Shown one piece after another: positions 7,702 through 17,269 of a stretch of 64,000 nucleotides of DNA (position 1 is its first letter; the number at the start of each line of letters is the position of its first letter). Below the pieces are notes generated by a model. That model was not told where the DNA came from. It worked only from the letters and a program-made list of their open reading frames with translations, and ran no database searches. Position numbers and translations under genes: made by a program. Location of the stretch: positions 1-64,000 of the forward strand of contig NZ_CP048113.1 of NCBI RefSeq assembly GCF_010093065.1. Direction: 5' to 3'. This stretch comes from Chitinophaga agri (GTDB lineage: Bacteria > Bacteroidota > Bacteroidia > Chitinophagales > Chitinophagaceae).

Positions 7702-8632
7702 CAATGGGAAGGAGAATGATAACGAGGTGAAGGGAGAGGGGAATCAGCAGGATTATGGGATGAGGGTGTATGATCCGAGGATAGGGAAGTTCTTGAGCGT
7801 GGATCCGTTGACAAAGAGTTATCCATGGAATAGTACTTATGCATTTGCGGAAAATGATGTAATCAGAAGTATTGACTTGGATGGAGAGGAGAAGTATATT
7901 GTTAATAGGAACTTTAATAGTGCAGGTCAGTTAACGAATGTGACTATTCAATGGTATGAAGATAAGGATGGAAATGCAAGAGATAACGAAGCATATAATA
8001 GAAATCCAAGATTAAAAAAGGCAGATGTATATGTTATTGATAGAGGCCCTAGCGGGCGCGTGCTTAGGCCTATTAAATATCAAACAAAATTAACTGCAGA
8101 GCAAATGATAGTAATGGAAAAGTTTAGAACTATTGAAGAATCTCCACCTGAAGTAGCAAGTTTTGGCGATAACGTTAATGAGGGGAACTTAAATGGGAAT
8201 GCTTTTAGAGATGGAACCTATCGTCAGGCTGAAATAGACTTAGTTCAAGATATTAAATTGAAGTTTCAAGAAAATTCATCTTTATATATCGACTCAAAAG
8301 TAGAGGAACGTAAGTTGGTGTCTGTGGCGAATATTTTGAGTTATTTTCCCCAAGCAAATGTTGATATTACTGGGAATTCTGGCACTCCTTCTGGAAATCC
8401 TGCTAAATTAAAACTTGGTACTGGTCCAAGTGTTTGGAGTACATCGGCAACCTTAAATGGGGAGGCCGCTACTTTAGGAGCGTTGCTAAGTGCCCGCGCG
8501 AAAACAGCAAGTAGTAGTTTGCAGGTTAAATTTAAAATAGCTGGTACAAGAATCACTACTCAGCCTGGAACGAGATTTTCTACGCCAGCAGGTCGGAATG
8601 TAAGTATTAGTATTAGAGGGTTAAAATTTTAA
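7673..8632 (+). CDS. Silent RHS tip A cassette, second copy
   Basis: From [11 protein letters not shown] onward the protein is the same as the active tip A at 1-1161, but there is no RHS core upstream. Two stop codons (TGA TAG) precede the frame by one codon, and the only candidate start is a GTG without a clear ribosome binding site. I therefore read it as an archived cassette. It could be restored to expression by deletion or recombination joining it to the core at J0. Confidence 0.75.
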   Translation: MELGEYRYGFNGKENDNEVKGEGNQQDYGMRVYDPRIGKFLSVDPLTKSYPWNSTYAFAENDVIRSIDLDGEEKYIVNRNFNSAGQLTNVTIQWYEDKDGNARDNEAYNRNPRLKKADVYVIDRGPSGRVLRPIKYQTKLTAEQMIVMEKFRTIEESPPEVASFGDNVNEGNLNGNAFRDGTYRQAEIDLVQDIKLKFQENSSLYIDSKVEERKLVSVANILSYFPQANVDITGNSGTPSGNPAKLKLGTGPSVWSTSATLNGEAATLGALLSARAKTASSSLQVKFKIAGTRITTQPGTRFSTPAGRNVSISIRGLKF

Positions 8633-8642
8633 TTCGAAATTA

Positions 8643-9095
8643 ATGATGAAGAGGCTAATAATTTGTGTTGCTATCTGTTTTTGTGTAGGTAATCTATACA
8701 GTCAAGCGATTTACTTAAAGTACCCAATATTTTTTGATGTAAATGGCCAGTTTATTGAAGTATTTAATAGAGAGGATTCGTCTGTCATAACAGATTTGTG
8801 CTCAGATAGCAGTAAATTGATTAAGGTATATGATATGAATGAACAGGGGCGGTTGAAATTTTATTTATTGTATGATTCTCGGAGAGTAAATATAGAAGGG
8901 GGGTACTTAGAATCTTCTGTATTGGTTGCAGACTCTATTTATGTTAGAAGATTAGGAGGAGGCTCTCGGATTAAGTATAGGAAGTTTTATCAGCCACTTC
9001 GAGATGGTAATTGGACTTATTATGATAAGGCTGGGAACATTTACTTAAGGGAGAAGTATAGTAACGGATTTTTACGGGAGTCTCATTCTTTTTGA
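8643..9095 (+). CDS. Putative exported immunity protein for tip A, second copy
   Basis: Same protein as at 1172-1624. The two copies give a double dose of the presumed immunity function. Unlike the toxin tip it has its own start codon and could be expressed without the RHS core if a promoter lies in the unit; none was clearly seen just upstream. Confidence 0.55.
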   Translation: MMKRLIICVAICFCVGNLYSQAIYLKYPIFFDVNGQFIEVFNREDSSVITDLCSDSSKLIKVYDMNEQGRLKFYLLYDSRRVNIEGGYLESSVLVADSIYVRRLGGGSRIKYRKFYQPLRDGNWTYYDKAGNIYLREKYSNGFLRESHSF

Positions 9096-9102
9096 ATGTA
9101 AG

Positions 9103-9180
9103 AAATTACAAGCGATATTAAAATGAATAACCCGGGTCAAATTTGACCCGGGTTATTCATTTTAATATCGCTTGTAATTT
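9103..9180. terminator. 78-bp perfect palindrome, second copy
   Basis: Identical to the palindrome at 1632-1709. It again separates the convergent immunity and regulator genes and contains the last codons of the regulator. Confidence 0.6.
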
Positions 9181-9498
9181 AGATTTGGCTAGAAATGCAT
9201 CGAGCAGGGAATAGACACACTCTTTATCCTTGTCAGGTAGTTCGTTAATCTCATTGAGACGCTTCATCATCTTAGGGTCCTTCAAAATATTAGTATCATT
9301 GGCTTCCCCTAATAAGAATCCCACAGTAGTATCTAAGGCCTCGGCCAACTTCCTCACCGCATCAATAGAAGGTAGCATCTCATCCCGCTCATAGCGTCCT
9401 ATTACAGTATGAGCAGACCCCAGTTTTTTAGCAAGTTCCTGTTGAGACAGCTCTTTAGCTTCCCTGCATTCCCTGAGTTTTTTACCAAAAGAAACCAT
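9157..9498 (-). CDS. XRE-family transcriptional regulator A (intact copy)
   Basis: This 113-residue protein has an N-terminal helix-turn-helix (residues ~5-60; LSQQELAKKLGSAHTVIGRYERD) and the LAEALDTTVGFLLGE segment common in phage-type and mobile-element repressors. The short C-terminal region may mediate dimerisation. It is divergent from symE and likely represses both promoters through the CGTTTACGGTTAAT boxes. This single intact copy could control both type A units. Confidence 0.8.
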   Translation of the reverse strand: MVSFGKKLRECREAKELSQQELAKKLGSAHTVIGRYERDEMLPSIDAVRKLAEALDTTVGFLLGEANDTNILKDPKMMKRLNEINELPDKDKECVYSLLDAFLAKSKLQAILK

Positions 9499-9506
9499 TG
9501 TATGAT

Positions 9507-9637
9507 ACGTTTACGGTTAATAAAACCTCTGTTATATAAGGTTTAGGCAAAATTATGAAACGTATGCGGTAAAATAAAATCGTAAAGTGTTTGTTGGATT
9601 GAGCTGATCCGGTATCTTTGTACCGTTTACGGTTAAT
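9507..9637. promoter_or_regulatory. Divergent promoter/operator region, unit 2
   Basis: Same sequence as the unit 1 control region. TATCTTTG lies at 9613-9620 with TTTG 19 bp upstream, and the two operator boxes are at 9508-9521 and 9624-9637. Confidence 0.65.
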
Positions 9638-9649
9638 TAAAAATATTTT

Positions 9650-9871
9650 ATGTCATCAGGAACTAAAACAATCCGTCATGGTAAGCTGCATGGTCAGTAT
9701 CAGGCATTGGCCAATCATTGGAATAGGGGACGTAATGTGCCCTGGTTGAATGTTCGGGGTTTATGGTTAGAGGATGCAGGTTTTAGGGTGGGAGACCCGA
9801 TAGAGATTATAGTAAGTAAAGGCAAACTGGTGATTAAAAAAGCTGCTGGGGATGGAGATAGCGGAAATTAA
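9650..9871 (+). CDS. SymE-like small protein, second copy
   Basis: Identical in protein sequence to the copy at 2178-2399. It overlaps the downstream primase gene by 20 bp, as in unit 1. Confidence 0.7.
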   Translation: MSSGTKTIRHGKLHGQYQALANHWNRGRNVPWLNVRGLWLEDAGFRVGDPIEIIVSKGKLVIKKAAGDGDSGN

Positions 9872-12536
9872 GCAACAGTTAACGTTATCGCAGGTGCTGG
9901 TGCATTATGGTTTAAAACCGGACAAGCACCTGCGATTACATTGCCCGTTCCATGAGGACAAGACACCGAGCCTGCAGGTGTATTACAAGACGCATACTTG
10001 TTATTGTTTTAGCAGTAACTGTAAGACGAATGGGAAATCCATGGACGTGATAGACTTTGTGATGCACAAAGAGGGGGTTAGTAAACGGGAAGCGATCTTG
10101 AAGTGTAAAGAGTTGCTGGGCGGTAGTGCTGATGCTATGGTTACCACGGCTACCAGCCGATCAGACACACTGTACCAGCTGTTTATCTATTTTAAGAATG
10201 CAGTGCATAATAGTAGACCTGCTCAGGAGTATTTACAGCGTAGAGGGCTGGATGCGACGCGGATAGAGATCGGTTATAATACGGCACAGTTCCATCATGG
10301 GATGCGTAAGGATGATGGTCTGATATCGTCTTGTGTGGAGGTAGGGCTATTGTCACCGTGGGGTACTGCTCGTGATGGTGGTCAGGCGTATCGGCCTTTT
10401 GGGAAGTATTGTATCGTGTTCGCGTTACGGGATAGTGGTGGTACTATCAGTGGCATGTACTTCCGTAGTACGATCAATGATGATACGCAGCGTCATTATT
10501 ACTTGAAAGACAGGCGTGGATTATATCCAGGCTACCCGAAAGCAGATGTGACAAAGCTGATTCTGACAGAATCAGTGATCGATGCAGCAACGTTATTACA
10601 ACATAGCGAAATAGTTGAGTCCTATGGTATCCTGGCTTGTTATGGTACCAATGGCCTGACAGCAGAACATGAAGCGGCGATTATTGGGTTAAGTCATCTG
10701 CAGGAGATCATCTTTGCTTTTGATGGTGATGAGGCAGGGTATAAGGCAGTTGAGAAATACAGCACATTATTAAAACAGCGGTTGCCAAATGTACAGCTGA
10801 GTAGCATCGTGTTACCAGCAGGCGAGGATATAAATAGTATGGTCGTTAGTCATACACCTGGTGTGTTCACGGAGTTGTTGCAAGGTAGGACTGCTTTATT
10901 TTTTTCAACTGAGATCTCATCTGAAAAAACAAAACCCTCTTCTCAACCAGCAGATACAGCCATAGAGGCAGCAGGTCCTTTATTAGACAGTCGCAATCCT
11001 TATAAGTTGGTGTATGCTGGAAGTGGAGGGGTTTATTATGTACAGGGCGGGGTGGGTAAGCAGCTGGACAGTATGAAGGTGACGCTTGTTATTGAGGATA
11101 AAGAGAGTGGTCAAAAGAGCCGTAACAAGGTAGATCTATATGAGGATAAGCAGGTAGAGCGACTCTGCAGAGAGGTGAGTGAGAAGCTGTGTTTACGCAA
11201 GGATGTGATAGAGGGAGACTTGTACCAGTTAACAGACCTGTTAGATCATTACCGTGAGCAGGGCCAGGAACAAGCAAGTCCAGAAGAGGAAGCTGCTGCG
11301 TATAAGATGAGTGAGTCAGAACGTAGTGCAGCTGTAGGCTTTTTACGTCAGGAGGGGTTATTGAAAGCATTGAATGAATTATTAGGTCAGACCGGTATAG
11401 TGGGTGAGGAACAGAACCGTTTGTTTTTGTTACTGGTAGCGCTGAGCTATAAGATGCCCGCGCCATTGCATGCGTTGATACAGGGGAGTAGTGGGAGTGG
11501 TAAGACGCGCTTATTAAAACAGGTATCGGACTGTATGCCACCGGAGAAGGTGACGCGTCTGACGCGTGTCAGTGATAAGGTGTTATATAACTATCCTGAG
11601 CGTTACTTTATCAACCGGTTGTTGTGCTTAGAGGATATCGACGGTCTGAGTGAGGAAGCAGAGTTTGCGTTCCGAGAGCTGCAGAGTAATGGGGAGTTGA
11701 ATAGTGCGACAAGTATCAAGCTGGATAATGGTCAGATCACGAGTGGTCAGAAGACAGTGCGGGGTCCGATAGCCAGTCTGGCGTGTACGACACATGGGGA
11801 GCTGTATGAAGATAATATGAGCCGTGTGTTCCTGGTAGCAGTAGATGAGAGTGGAGAGCAGACGCGTAGGATCATTGGTTATCAGAATCGTAAGGCATCA
11901 GGAGCAATAGATACGAATCAGGAGCAGGCGAGTAAAGGATTTATCCGTAATCTGGTACGTAGCTTAGATGGGTTAGAAGTAGTAAATCCCTATGCAGGGC
12001 AGTTACAGTTACCGGAGGATGCGCATAAGATCCGTCGATTACATGATCTGTTCTTAAACTTTGTAAAGATGGTGACGCTGTTACACCAGTACCAGCGCAG
12101 CCGTGATAGTAACGGTCGGCTGGTAGCAGAGGTGAGTGATGTGGAGTGTGCGATCAGTATTATGTTCGATAGTATTGTACTAAAGGTAGATGAGCTGGAC
12201 GGTAGTCTACGTCAGTTCTTTGAGCAGCTAAAGGTGTATATAGGTGAGCGTGGTCGGGATTATGAGTTTAATCGTTTTGAGGTGCGGGACGCCACGGGTG
12301 TAGGTAAGACCCAACAGCATCACTATATAAATAAACTAGTGGAATTATGTTACGTACGTCAGTATGGTCATGCCAACCGTGGGTTTAAGTATCGTATAGT
12401 ACACTGGGATAACTATGGAGTTCTTCGGGAACGTATCAAGACCCATCTTGGTGATCAGTTATCATCGCTGGCGTTCGGAAGCGACCGAACGCCAGACCGA
12501 ACGCCAGAGTTGTGTGTGGTGGCTGAAAGAGGGTGA
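9852..12536 (+). CDS. DNA primase-ATPase, second type A copy
   Basis: 894 residues, reading identical to the protein at 2380-5064, with the CHC2, TOPRIM and P-loop motifs intact. It should be functional if expressed. Confidence 0.8.
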   Translation: MEIAEIKQQLTLSQVLVHYGLKPDKHLRLHCPFHEDKTPSLQVYYKTHTCYCFSSNCKTNGKSMDVIDFVMHKEGVSKREAILKCKELLGGSADAMVTTATSRSDTLYQLFIYFKNAVHNSRPAQEYLQRRGLDATRIEIGYNTAQFHHGMRKDDGLISSCVEVGLLSPWGTARDGGQAYRPFGKYCIVFALRDSGGTISGMYFRSTINDDTQRHYYLKDRRGLYPGYPKADVTKLILTESVIDAATLLQHSEIVESYGILACYGTNGLTAEHEAAIIGLSHLQEIIFAFDGDEAGYKAVEKYSTLLKQRLPNVQLSSIVLPAGEDINSMVVSHTPGVFTELLQGRTALFFSTEISSEKTKPSSQPADTAIEAAGPLLDSRNPYKLVYAGSGGVYYVQGGVGKQLDSMKVTLVIEDKESGQKSRNKVDLYEDKQVERLCREVSEKLCLRKDVIEGDLYQLTDLLDHYREQGQEQASPEEEAAAYKMSESERSAAVGFLRQEGLLKALNELLGQTGIVGEEQNRLFLLLVALSYKMPAPLHALIQGSSGSGKTRLLKQVSDCMPPEKVTRLTRVSDKVLYNYPERYFINRLLCLEDIDGLSEEAEFAFRELQSNGELNSATSIKLDNGQITSGQKTVRGPIASLACTTHGELYEDNMSRVFLVAVDESGEQTRRIIGYQNRKASGAIDTNQEQASKGFIRNLVRSLDGLEVVNPYAGQLQLPEDAHKIRRLHDLFLNFVKMVTLLHQYQRSRDSNGRLVAEVSDVECAISIMFDSIVLKVDELDGSLRQFFEQLKVYIGERGRDYEFNRFEVRDATGVGKTQQHHYINKLVELCYVRQYGHANRGFKYRIVHWDNYGVLRERIKTHLGDQLSSLAFGSDRTPDRTPELCVVAERG

Positions 12537-12555
12537 AAAAGGGGCTGGCGTTCGG
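12468..12555. repeat. Four 11-bp repeats at primase 3' end, unit 2
   Basis: Same four motif copies in the same orientation and spacing as at 4996-5083. Confidence 0.55.
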
Positions 12556-12612
12556 TGTTCAGAAAAAATGCTCAAGGGGGGTGTGAAAACAGCAAAAACG
12601 TCATAGTGGTAC

Positions 12613-13468
12613 ATGGAGCGATATGTAATGCAGTTCAGGGATTATTTACAACAAAGTGGCTACAGTATTGGAACACAGCGGATGCTGCCAGCTTGTGTAC
12701 GGGATTTTTTGGAACATGGTAGTTTTAAAAGTCTGCAAGAAATCACTCCTCTGATCATAGGTATATTTTACGAGTGGTTACATATCCGTCCATCAAAACG
12801 GAAGGGAGGTGGGGCCTTGAGCGGGATGATGATCCGGCATTATGTGTATGCGTTGAGAGTATTTTTTAGGTGGCAGGAGCATAGTGGCAGGTTATCGTAT
12901 AATCCGATGAGCGGGTTACGGTTAGGGAAGAGTGAGCGTATTAGTCGGGAGGCATTGAATGAGGGAGTGGTGCAAGAGTTATTTAGTGCAGCGGGTAGTT
13001 ATCGGGAGCGCGTGATGTTACACCTGTTTTATAGTTGTGGTTTGCGTCGCAGTGAGGCAGAGCAGTTGAACGTTCGGGATGTACAGGTGCGTCACCGGTT
13101 ATTGTATGTACGTTCAGGCAAAGGTGCAAGCCGTCGTGTGATCCGTTGACGGGTCGGGTAGCGGTCGAGTTAAGTGTTTATCTGGATGAATACCGTAAGG
13201 CCAAGGGAGAAGACAAGAGCGCTTTTATGCTAAATAGGGTAGGTGGCCGCATGAGTGGGGAGAGTTATAGCCGTCTGCTAAAAAAGGTCGTTAGTCGAGC
13301 GTGTTTATGGGAAGGTATTACCCTCACTATCTTCGCCATAGTATAGCGACGCACTTGTTGCAGAGCGGGATGTCACTGGAATATGTACGGGACTTTTTAG
13401 GTCACCGTCACCTGGAAGCGACACAGGTGTATGCCAAGGTGGGGGCACATCAACTGGTAGGGTTATGA
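12613..13468 (+). pseudogene. Tyrosine recombinase 1, copy broken by two single-base deletions
   Basis: Relative to the intact gene at 5141-5998, one C is missing near 13143 (just after codon 176) and another near 13322, both in short C-runs. The first shifts the frame before the HxxRH box, so the catalytic C-terminus is lost; the second does not restore it cleanly. If real, this unit depends on the recombinase of another unit. If the bases are sequencing errors, the gene is intact. Confidence 0.75.
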
Positions 13469-14328
13469 CCTTATTACAATACTTACAACAACATTATACG
13501 GTAGGCACCTCTGCCTCTTACGAACGGGACATCAATCTGTTTTTATCTTCTTATCCAGGGGCCTCCCAGGCGACTTACTCCGATCTAATGGGGCATATAG
13601 GGGTATTACGGCATCGCTATCGAAATAGCCATACCTTAAATCGCATCGTCAGCAGTATCAAAGTGTATTATGACTACCTGTGTTATACGGGAGAACGGCT
13701 GGACCATCCAGGTCGCAACATCCGCTTACGTGACAGGCGTAGCAGGGACATCCAGCTGCAGGACCTGTTTAGTAGTAGAGAGCTGGAAGTGTTGCTGGAG
13801 CGTAAGGAACGGTATCCTCTCTTATCCTTACGCAATAAGGTATTAATGAGTTTACTGATCTACCAGGGGTTGACAGTCAGTGAGCTGGCAGGGTTAGGTG
13901 TAGCTGATGTATTACTGGAGAAAGGGGTAGTATACATCAAACGTACAGCAGTTACCAATAGGCGAGAATTGCCCCTAAAACCGGATCAAATAGGATGGTT
14001 GGGAGTTTATCTATCGGAAGTGCGTCCGGGGTTATTAGGGGTCTTAGAAAGCGAAATATTACTAATCGGCCAGCGTAGTAAGGGGATGGTGGCATCCGAT
14101 ATCAGTAAACATGTAAAACGGAGTTATAAGGGGCTTTACCGGGGCAGGGAGGTGAGTGCACAGCGTATCCGCCAGAGTGTGATAGCGAACCTGTTTATCC
14201 AGGGTTGTGATATAGGGGTAGTACAGCAGTTCGCAGGTCATAGATACCCGTCAAGTACAGAAAGATACCGTCAGGATGATGTGTACCGGTTACAGTCAGC
14301 GATAGAATTATACCATCCAATAAGATGA
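13465..14328 (+). CDS. Tyrosine recombinase 2, second type A copy
   Basis: 287 residues, identical to the protein at 5995-6858, including the T137 and QRIRQ substitutions in the catalytic site. Confidence 0.75.
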   Translation: MTLLQYLQQHYTVGTSASYERDINLFLSSYPGASQATYSDLMGHIGVLRHRYRNSHTLNRIVSSIKVYYDYLCYTGERLDHPGRNIRLRDRRSRDIQLQDLFSSRELEVLLERKERYPLLSLRNKVLMSLLIYQGLTVSELAGLGVADVLLEKGVVYIKRTAVTNRRELPLKPDQIGWLGVYLSEVRPGLLGVLESEILLIGQRSKGMVASDISKHVKRSYKGLYRGREVSAQRIRQSVIANLFIQGCDIGVVQQFAGHRYPSSTERYRQDDVYRLQSAIELYHPIR

Positions 14329-15134
14329 CCAGGTTACACCAGGTGAAGTCCAACTACTAAATACCGACCATTAAAGAGCCATCCACGAGAGTTTACCTCA
14401 TCCATATTATAGGGAGTTAGGAGAAGCGGTCTCCCTCCGTCCTTGGTGCGAACAAAAAGCTGCGCCAGGCTGCGACGGCTGCCGAATGAAGGGGATCCTT
14501 TAGGCAGCCTGTCACAGTTTTTGCGCCCCGTCGTCCTGCGTTCGGGCAGCTCCCGGTCTGGCGGCATGCGCGCAAGGGGCTATGCTACGGCCATCCCTTC
14601 GCTACCTATGTACGTCCGCCACCTGCCTTAGCCGCCAGGGCCTTATCTTTTTGTCTTGCCCTCCGCTGCGCTCTGGGCGATTAATAAGGACTAGGCGCGG
14701 CCAGCTGTGGCTGCGTGTTCCGCTGCGCTTCACACTCCCGCCCCAGCGGCCCTGGCGGCATGGCGGTGGTGGCGGGGGATCGCTATTAGGCGGGAGGTTA
14801 TAGCAACCATGGGATAGTGCCCTGATGGGAGTGCGAAGAATAAGGCGCAGCGAACGTGAGCGGTGGTGCCCTGGTCATCTATAGTGCTATCTTGCTTCGT
14901 CTGCAGTATAGTGGATGTGCATGGGCCGTAGTACAAAGGCTGTACATTATCACCTTCATAATCAGCAGGATAAGACTCGTCGTCAGTACCACACCCACTA
15001 TCCTACAGCCGCGCGCGTTATTATTATTTTTTTTTTCAATTGAAAGAAATGAGGAAAGAACAGATGAAAGAAAAAAACATATCTTAGGCGGAGTTCTTTG
15101 AGATGGAAAAGCTGTTAAGGGAAGTTGGAGGTGT
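14329..15134. other. GC-rich non-coding right end of unit 2
   Basis: Same as the unit 1 right end. The 12-bp inverted pair falls at 14631-14642 and 14748-14759. No gene is supported here. Confidence 0.5.
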
Positions 15135-15171
15135 GATAGGAAGTGGAGTTGGGGGAGTATCGCTATGGGTT
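15135..15171 (+). other. Attachment site J2 (type A / type B junction)
   Basis: The left part, including CGCTAT, matches the type A right end, while the sequence after TATGGGTTCAATGGG belongs to tip B. This is a hybrid junction and one of the two most informative boundaries for locating the crossover. Core TATGGGTT is at 15164-15171. Confidence 0.7.
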
Positions 15172-16126
15172 CAATGGGCAAGAGAAGAGTAGTGAGATAA
15201 ATGGGGAGGGAAACTCCTATACAGCCCAATTTTGGGAATATGATCCCAGGATAGGAAGAAGATGGAACGTGGATCCAGTGGATTTACATTTTCAAAGCGT
15301 GTATTCATGTTTAGATAATAATCCTATTTCTTACATAGATCCAGATGGGCTGTATTCGACGAAGGAAAGAGCGGAAAAAATGCGCCAAAGAGCTATCGAC
15401 GGTGGGAGAGATGTAGGAGAAGTATTTTATAGAGAAAAGCAGAAGGATTATGTTTTTAATGAGTTGAAAGTGGAAGCCCGTGACGGTGAAATGATAGCGA
15501 AATTTAAGACTCATAGTGATAGTCGATATTTTGGTAGTTTTTTCCAACGTGTTGGAGATTTCTTATCTGACGTTAATCCCATAGAAAGCGCGGAAATTTA
15601 CGTTGGTGTTCTTGCAAAGACAGAACTGAGCTTGCTTAGGAAATACAATATAAAAATTGGAGATGAAAATTTTTTTAAAGAGGCTATAGACGCTAAAATG
15701 GTTATTCCTTTTGGTGGGGGGCAAGGCAAGCTGGCATTTAAAAATGGGAAATTTGAATGGGGGGCGTCTTTGGTTACTGCCGAACAGTCTTATGCAAATG
15801 TCAAATATCGTAATGTAGATGTTAGAGTCATGCCGTTCAATCGTAAAAGCATAGGAGGCGATTACGATCCTGGAGCGAGAGTTCTTTACACGTTTGCGAA
15901 AAGTACATTAGTAGTACCTGTTTTTGATGTCCCGGTTCCTATTGGTGAAGGGAAATTGCAAGCAGACTTTCAAACTCATTTCAGCAAAACAACAATTGGA
16001 GCACGTGCTGCCGCCGAAACGTTTGCATTACCAACTCTAAATAAGGAGATGCCTAACGGAGTAAAAATTGAGGGTAATGGAGGTATAAGATTTGTTCTTA
16101 AAGTACCAGACTTATTTAAAAATTGA
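15143..16126 (+). CDS. Silent RHS tip B cassette, first copy
   Basis: The frame opens with GEYRYGFNG and then a core variant (GQEKSSE, YDPRIGRRWNVDPV, ending YIDPDG) distinct from tip A. The remaining ~270 residues are a unique tip rich in beta-prone segments (GQGKLAFKNGKFEW, ADFQTHFSKTTIGARAAAETF). I recognise no catalytic motif. The partner is a three-helix membrane protein, so a membrane-acting toxin is one guess. As in other silent cassettes there is no core upstream and TGA TAG precede the frame. Confidence 0.7.
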   Translation: MELGEYRYGFNGQEKSSEINGEGNSYTAQFWEYDPRIGRRWNVDPVDLHFQSVYSCLDNNPISYIDPDGLYSTKERAEKMRQRAIDGGRDVGEVFYREKQKDYVFNELKVEARDGEMIAKFKTHSDSRYFGSFFQRVGDFLSDVNPIESAEIYVGVLAKTELSLLRKYNIKIGDENFFKEAIDAKMVIPFGGGQGKLAFKNGKFEWGASLVTAEQSYANVKYRNVDVRVMPFNRKSIGGDYDPGARVLYTFAKSTLVVPVFDVPVPIGEGKLQADFQTHFSKTTIGARAAAETFALPTLNKEMPNGVKIEGNGGIRFVLKVPDLFKN

Positions 16127-16129
16127 TAG

Positions 16130-16417
16130 ATGAAATTACCAGAGAATTTACTCCTTGTTATTTGGTTTATAATATTTTGGATGGTTGTCTATCATGGAGG
16201 GATAATTAGCATCGAAGAGAGGAATGTTGTAATAAATTTTATTCAATTAATATGTTTGACGTTTATTTTTTTCAACCTATTCCCTTTGTTTGGTGTGCTA
16301 ATTAGCTTTTGCATGGGGCAGAGGATCAATGTTAAGCGAAAATTGCTTATTAAAAGGCTATTGTATGTTTTTTTAGGAGGTTTATTTTATTATTTAACCT
16401 CCATTTTATCAATTTGA
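16130..16417 (+). CDS. Putative membrane immunity protein for tip B
   Basis: This 95-residue protein starts 3 bp after the tip B stop. Three hydrophobic segments are visible (LLLVIWFIIFWMVVYHGG, INFIQLICLTFIFFNLFP, LLYVFLGGLFYYLTSIL) with lysine/arginine-rich loops. Small multi-helix membrane immunity proteins usually guard against toxins that reach or pierce the inner membrane. A diverged homologue stands alone at 34824-35126. Confidence 0.65.
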   Translation: MKLPENLLLVIWFIIFWMVVYHGGIISIEERNVVINFIQLICLTFIFFNLFPLFGVLISFCMGQRINVKRKLLIKRLLYVFLGGLFYYLTSILSI

Positions 16418-16482
16418 AATGACAGCGATTTTTTGCAGCTTCGTTATCGCTTGTTAGGTGTTTCGTTCCTACAAATGTCTCT

Positions 16483-16518
16483 AAATGAGAGCGTGATAAT
16501 ATAATCATGCTCTCATTT
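16483..16518. terminator. Stem-loop between convergent immunity B and regulator B
   Basis: 15-base arms at 16483-16497 and 16504-16518 pair with one mismatch around a 6-base loop. It takes the same place as the long palindrome in type A units and should stop transcription from both sides. Confidence 0.6.
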
Positions 16519-16539
16519 ATTTTCTGCCTATTTGATATT

Positions 16540-16902
16540 TCAGTGTGTATAGGCTTGTTTAGTTTTAACATCCCTGATAAAAGCAGAAATAACCCGTAAC
16601 AATGCTGCTTTGTCTTCAGCAGGCAGTGTTTCTATATCTTTAAAATATCTGATTACTTCAGCGTCCTGTAATGTAGCGTTAGCCTTGTCAGAAGAGCTAC
16701 CATTAAGCAGAAAATCTACAGAAGTATCGAGTACTTCTGCAATATTCTTTATTACTTCTGCAGGGGGCTGTGCTCCCTTAGTCTCATAGCGTCCTATCTG
16801 GGCATAAGATATCCCTACTTTGTCCGCCAGTTCTGTTTGTGACCATCCCTTCGCTTTACGCAGATCAAGGATACGCTTGCCTAAATTGTTGTTTTGAGAC
16901 AT
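16540..16902 (-). CDS. XRE-family transcriptional regulator B
   Basis: This 120-residue protein has a helix-turn-helix (residues ~8-62; WSQTELADKVGISYAQIGRYETKG) followed by IAEVLDTSVDFLL and a helical C-terminus. The start was chosen at MSQNNN; an upstream ATG would add 14 unlikely residues. It is related to regulator A in fold but clearly different in sequence. Each element type thus brings its own repressor specificity, as temperate phages do. Confidence 0.8.
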   Translation of the reverse strand: MSQNNNLGKRILDLRKAKGWSQTELADKVGISYAQIGRYETKGAQPPAEVIKNIAEVLDTSVDFLLNGSSSDKANATLQDAEVIRYFKDIETLPAEDKAALLRVISAFIRDVKTKQAYTH

Positions 16903-16992
16903 AGATGTCTGTTTGTATTGGTAAAAATAGCTGATATGTATCATTATTTGTGTGTTTTTGATGCTTTATTGGATTATAGTGTTAAGTATAAG

Positions 16993-17038
16993 TTTGTTGA
17001 TTTACTGCAAAAGAGTTTACTTTGCTACATAAGTGTAG
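16993..17038 (+). promoter_or_regulatory. symE promoter with operator-like dyad, unit 3
   Basis: TTTG at 16993-16996 and TTACTTTG at 17017-17024, 20 bp apart, approximate the TTTG / TAnnTTTG promoter. CTACATAAGTGTAG, a 5-4-5 inverted repeat, follows at 17025-17038 across the likely start site and is a candidate operator for regulator B. The operator differs from that of type A, matching the different repressor. Confidence 0.5.
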
Positions 17039-17056
17039 TAATAAAAACTTTTCCAC

Positions 17057-17269
17057 ATGGCAAAGACAATAAGACAAGGCAAACTGCATGGTCAGTATCA
17101 GACATTAGCCAATCATTGGAATAGGGGACGTAATGTACCCTGGTTGAATGTTCGGGGTTTATGGTTAGAGGATGCAGGTTTTAAGGTGGGCGATCCGATA
17201 GAGATCACGGTAAGTAAAGGAAAACTGGTGATTAAAAAAGCTATTGGGAATGGAGATAGGGGAAATTAA
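17057..17269 (+). CDS. SymE-like small protein, type B
   Basis: 70 residues. The core VPWLNVRGLWLEDAGF is the same as in type A; differences are at the N-terminus (MAKTIRQGK) and a few conservative changes. The type A/B sequence break thus falls near the start of this gene. It overlaps the primase start by 20 bp. Confidence 0.7.
   Translation: MAKTIRQGKLHGQYQTLANHWNRGRNVPWLNVRGLWLEDAGFKVGDPIEITVSKGKLVIKKAIGNGDRGN

Larger units (their letters stand above)
7694..15163 (+). mobile_element. RHS tip-carrying integrative unit 2 (type A, copy 2)
   Basis: This unit of about 7470 bp has the gene order of unit 1 with the same sequence wherever I compared. The visible differences are one extra C in the regulator, which makes it intact here, and two missing C residues in recombinase 1, which break that gene. 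It therefore complements unit 1: each copy has what the other lacks. Confidence 0.8.
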
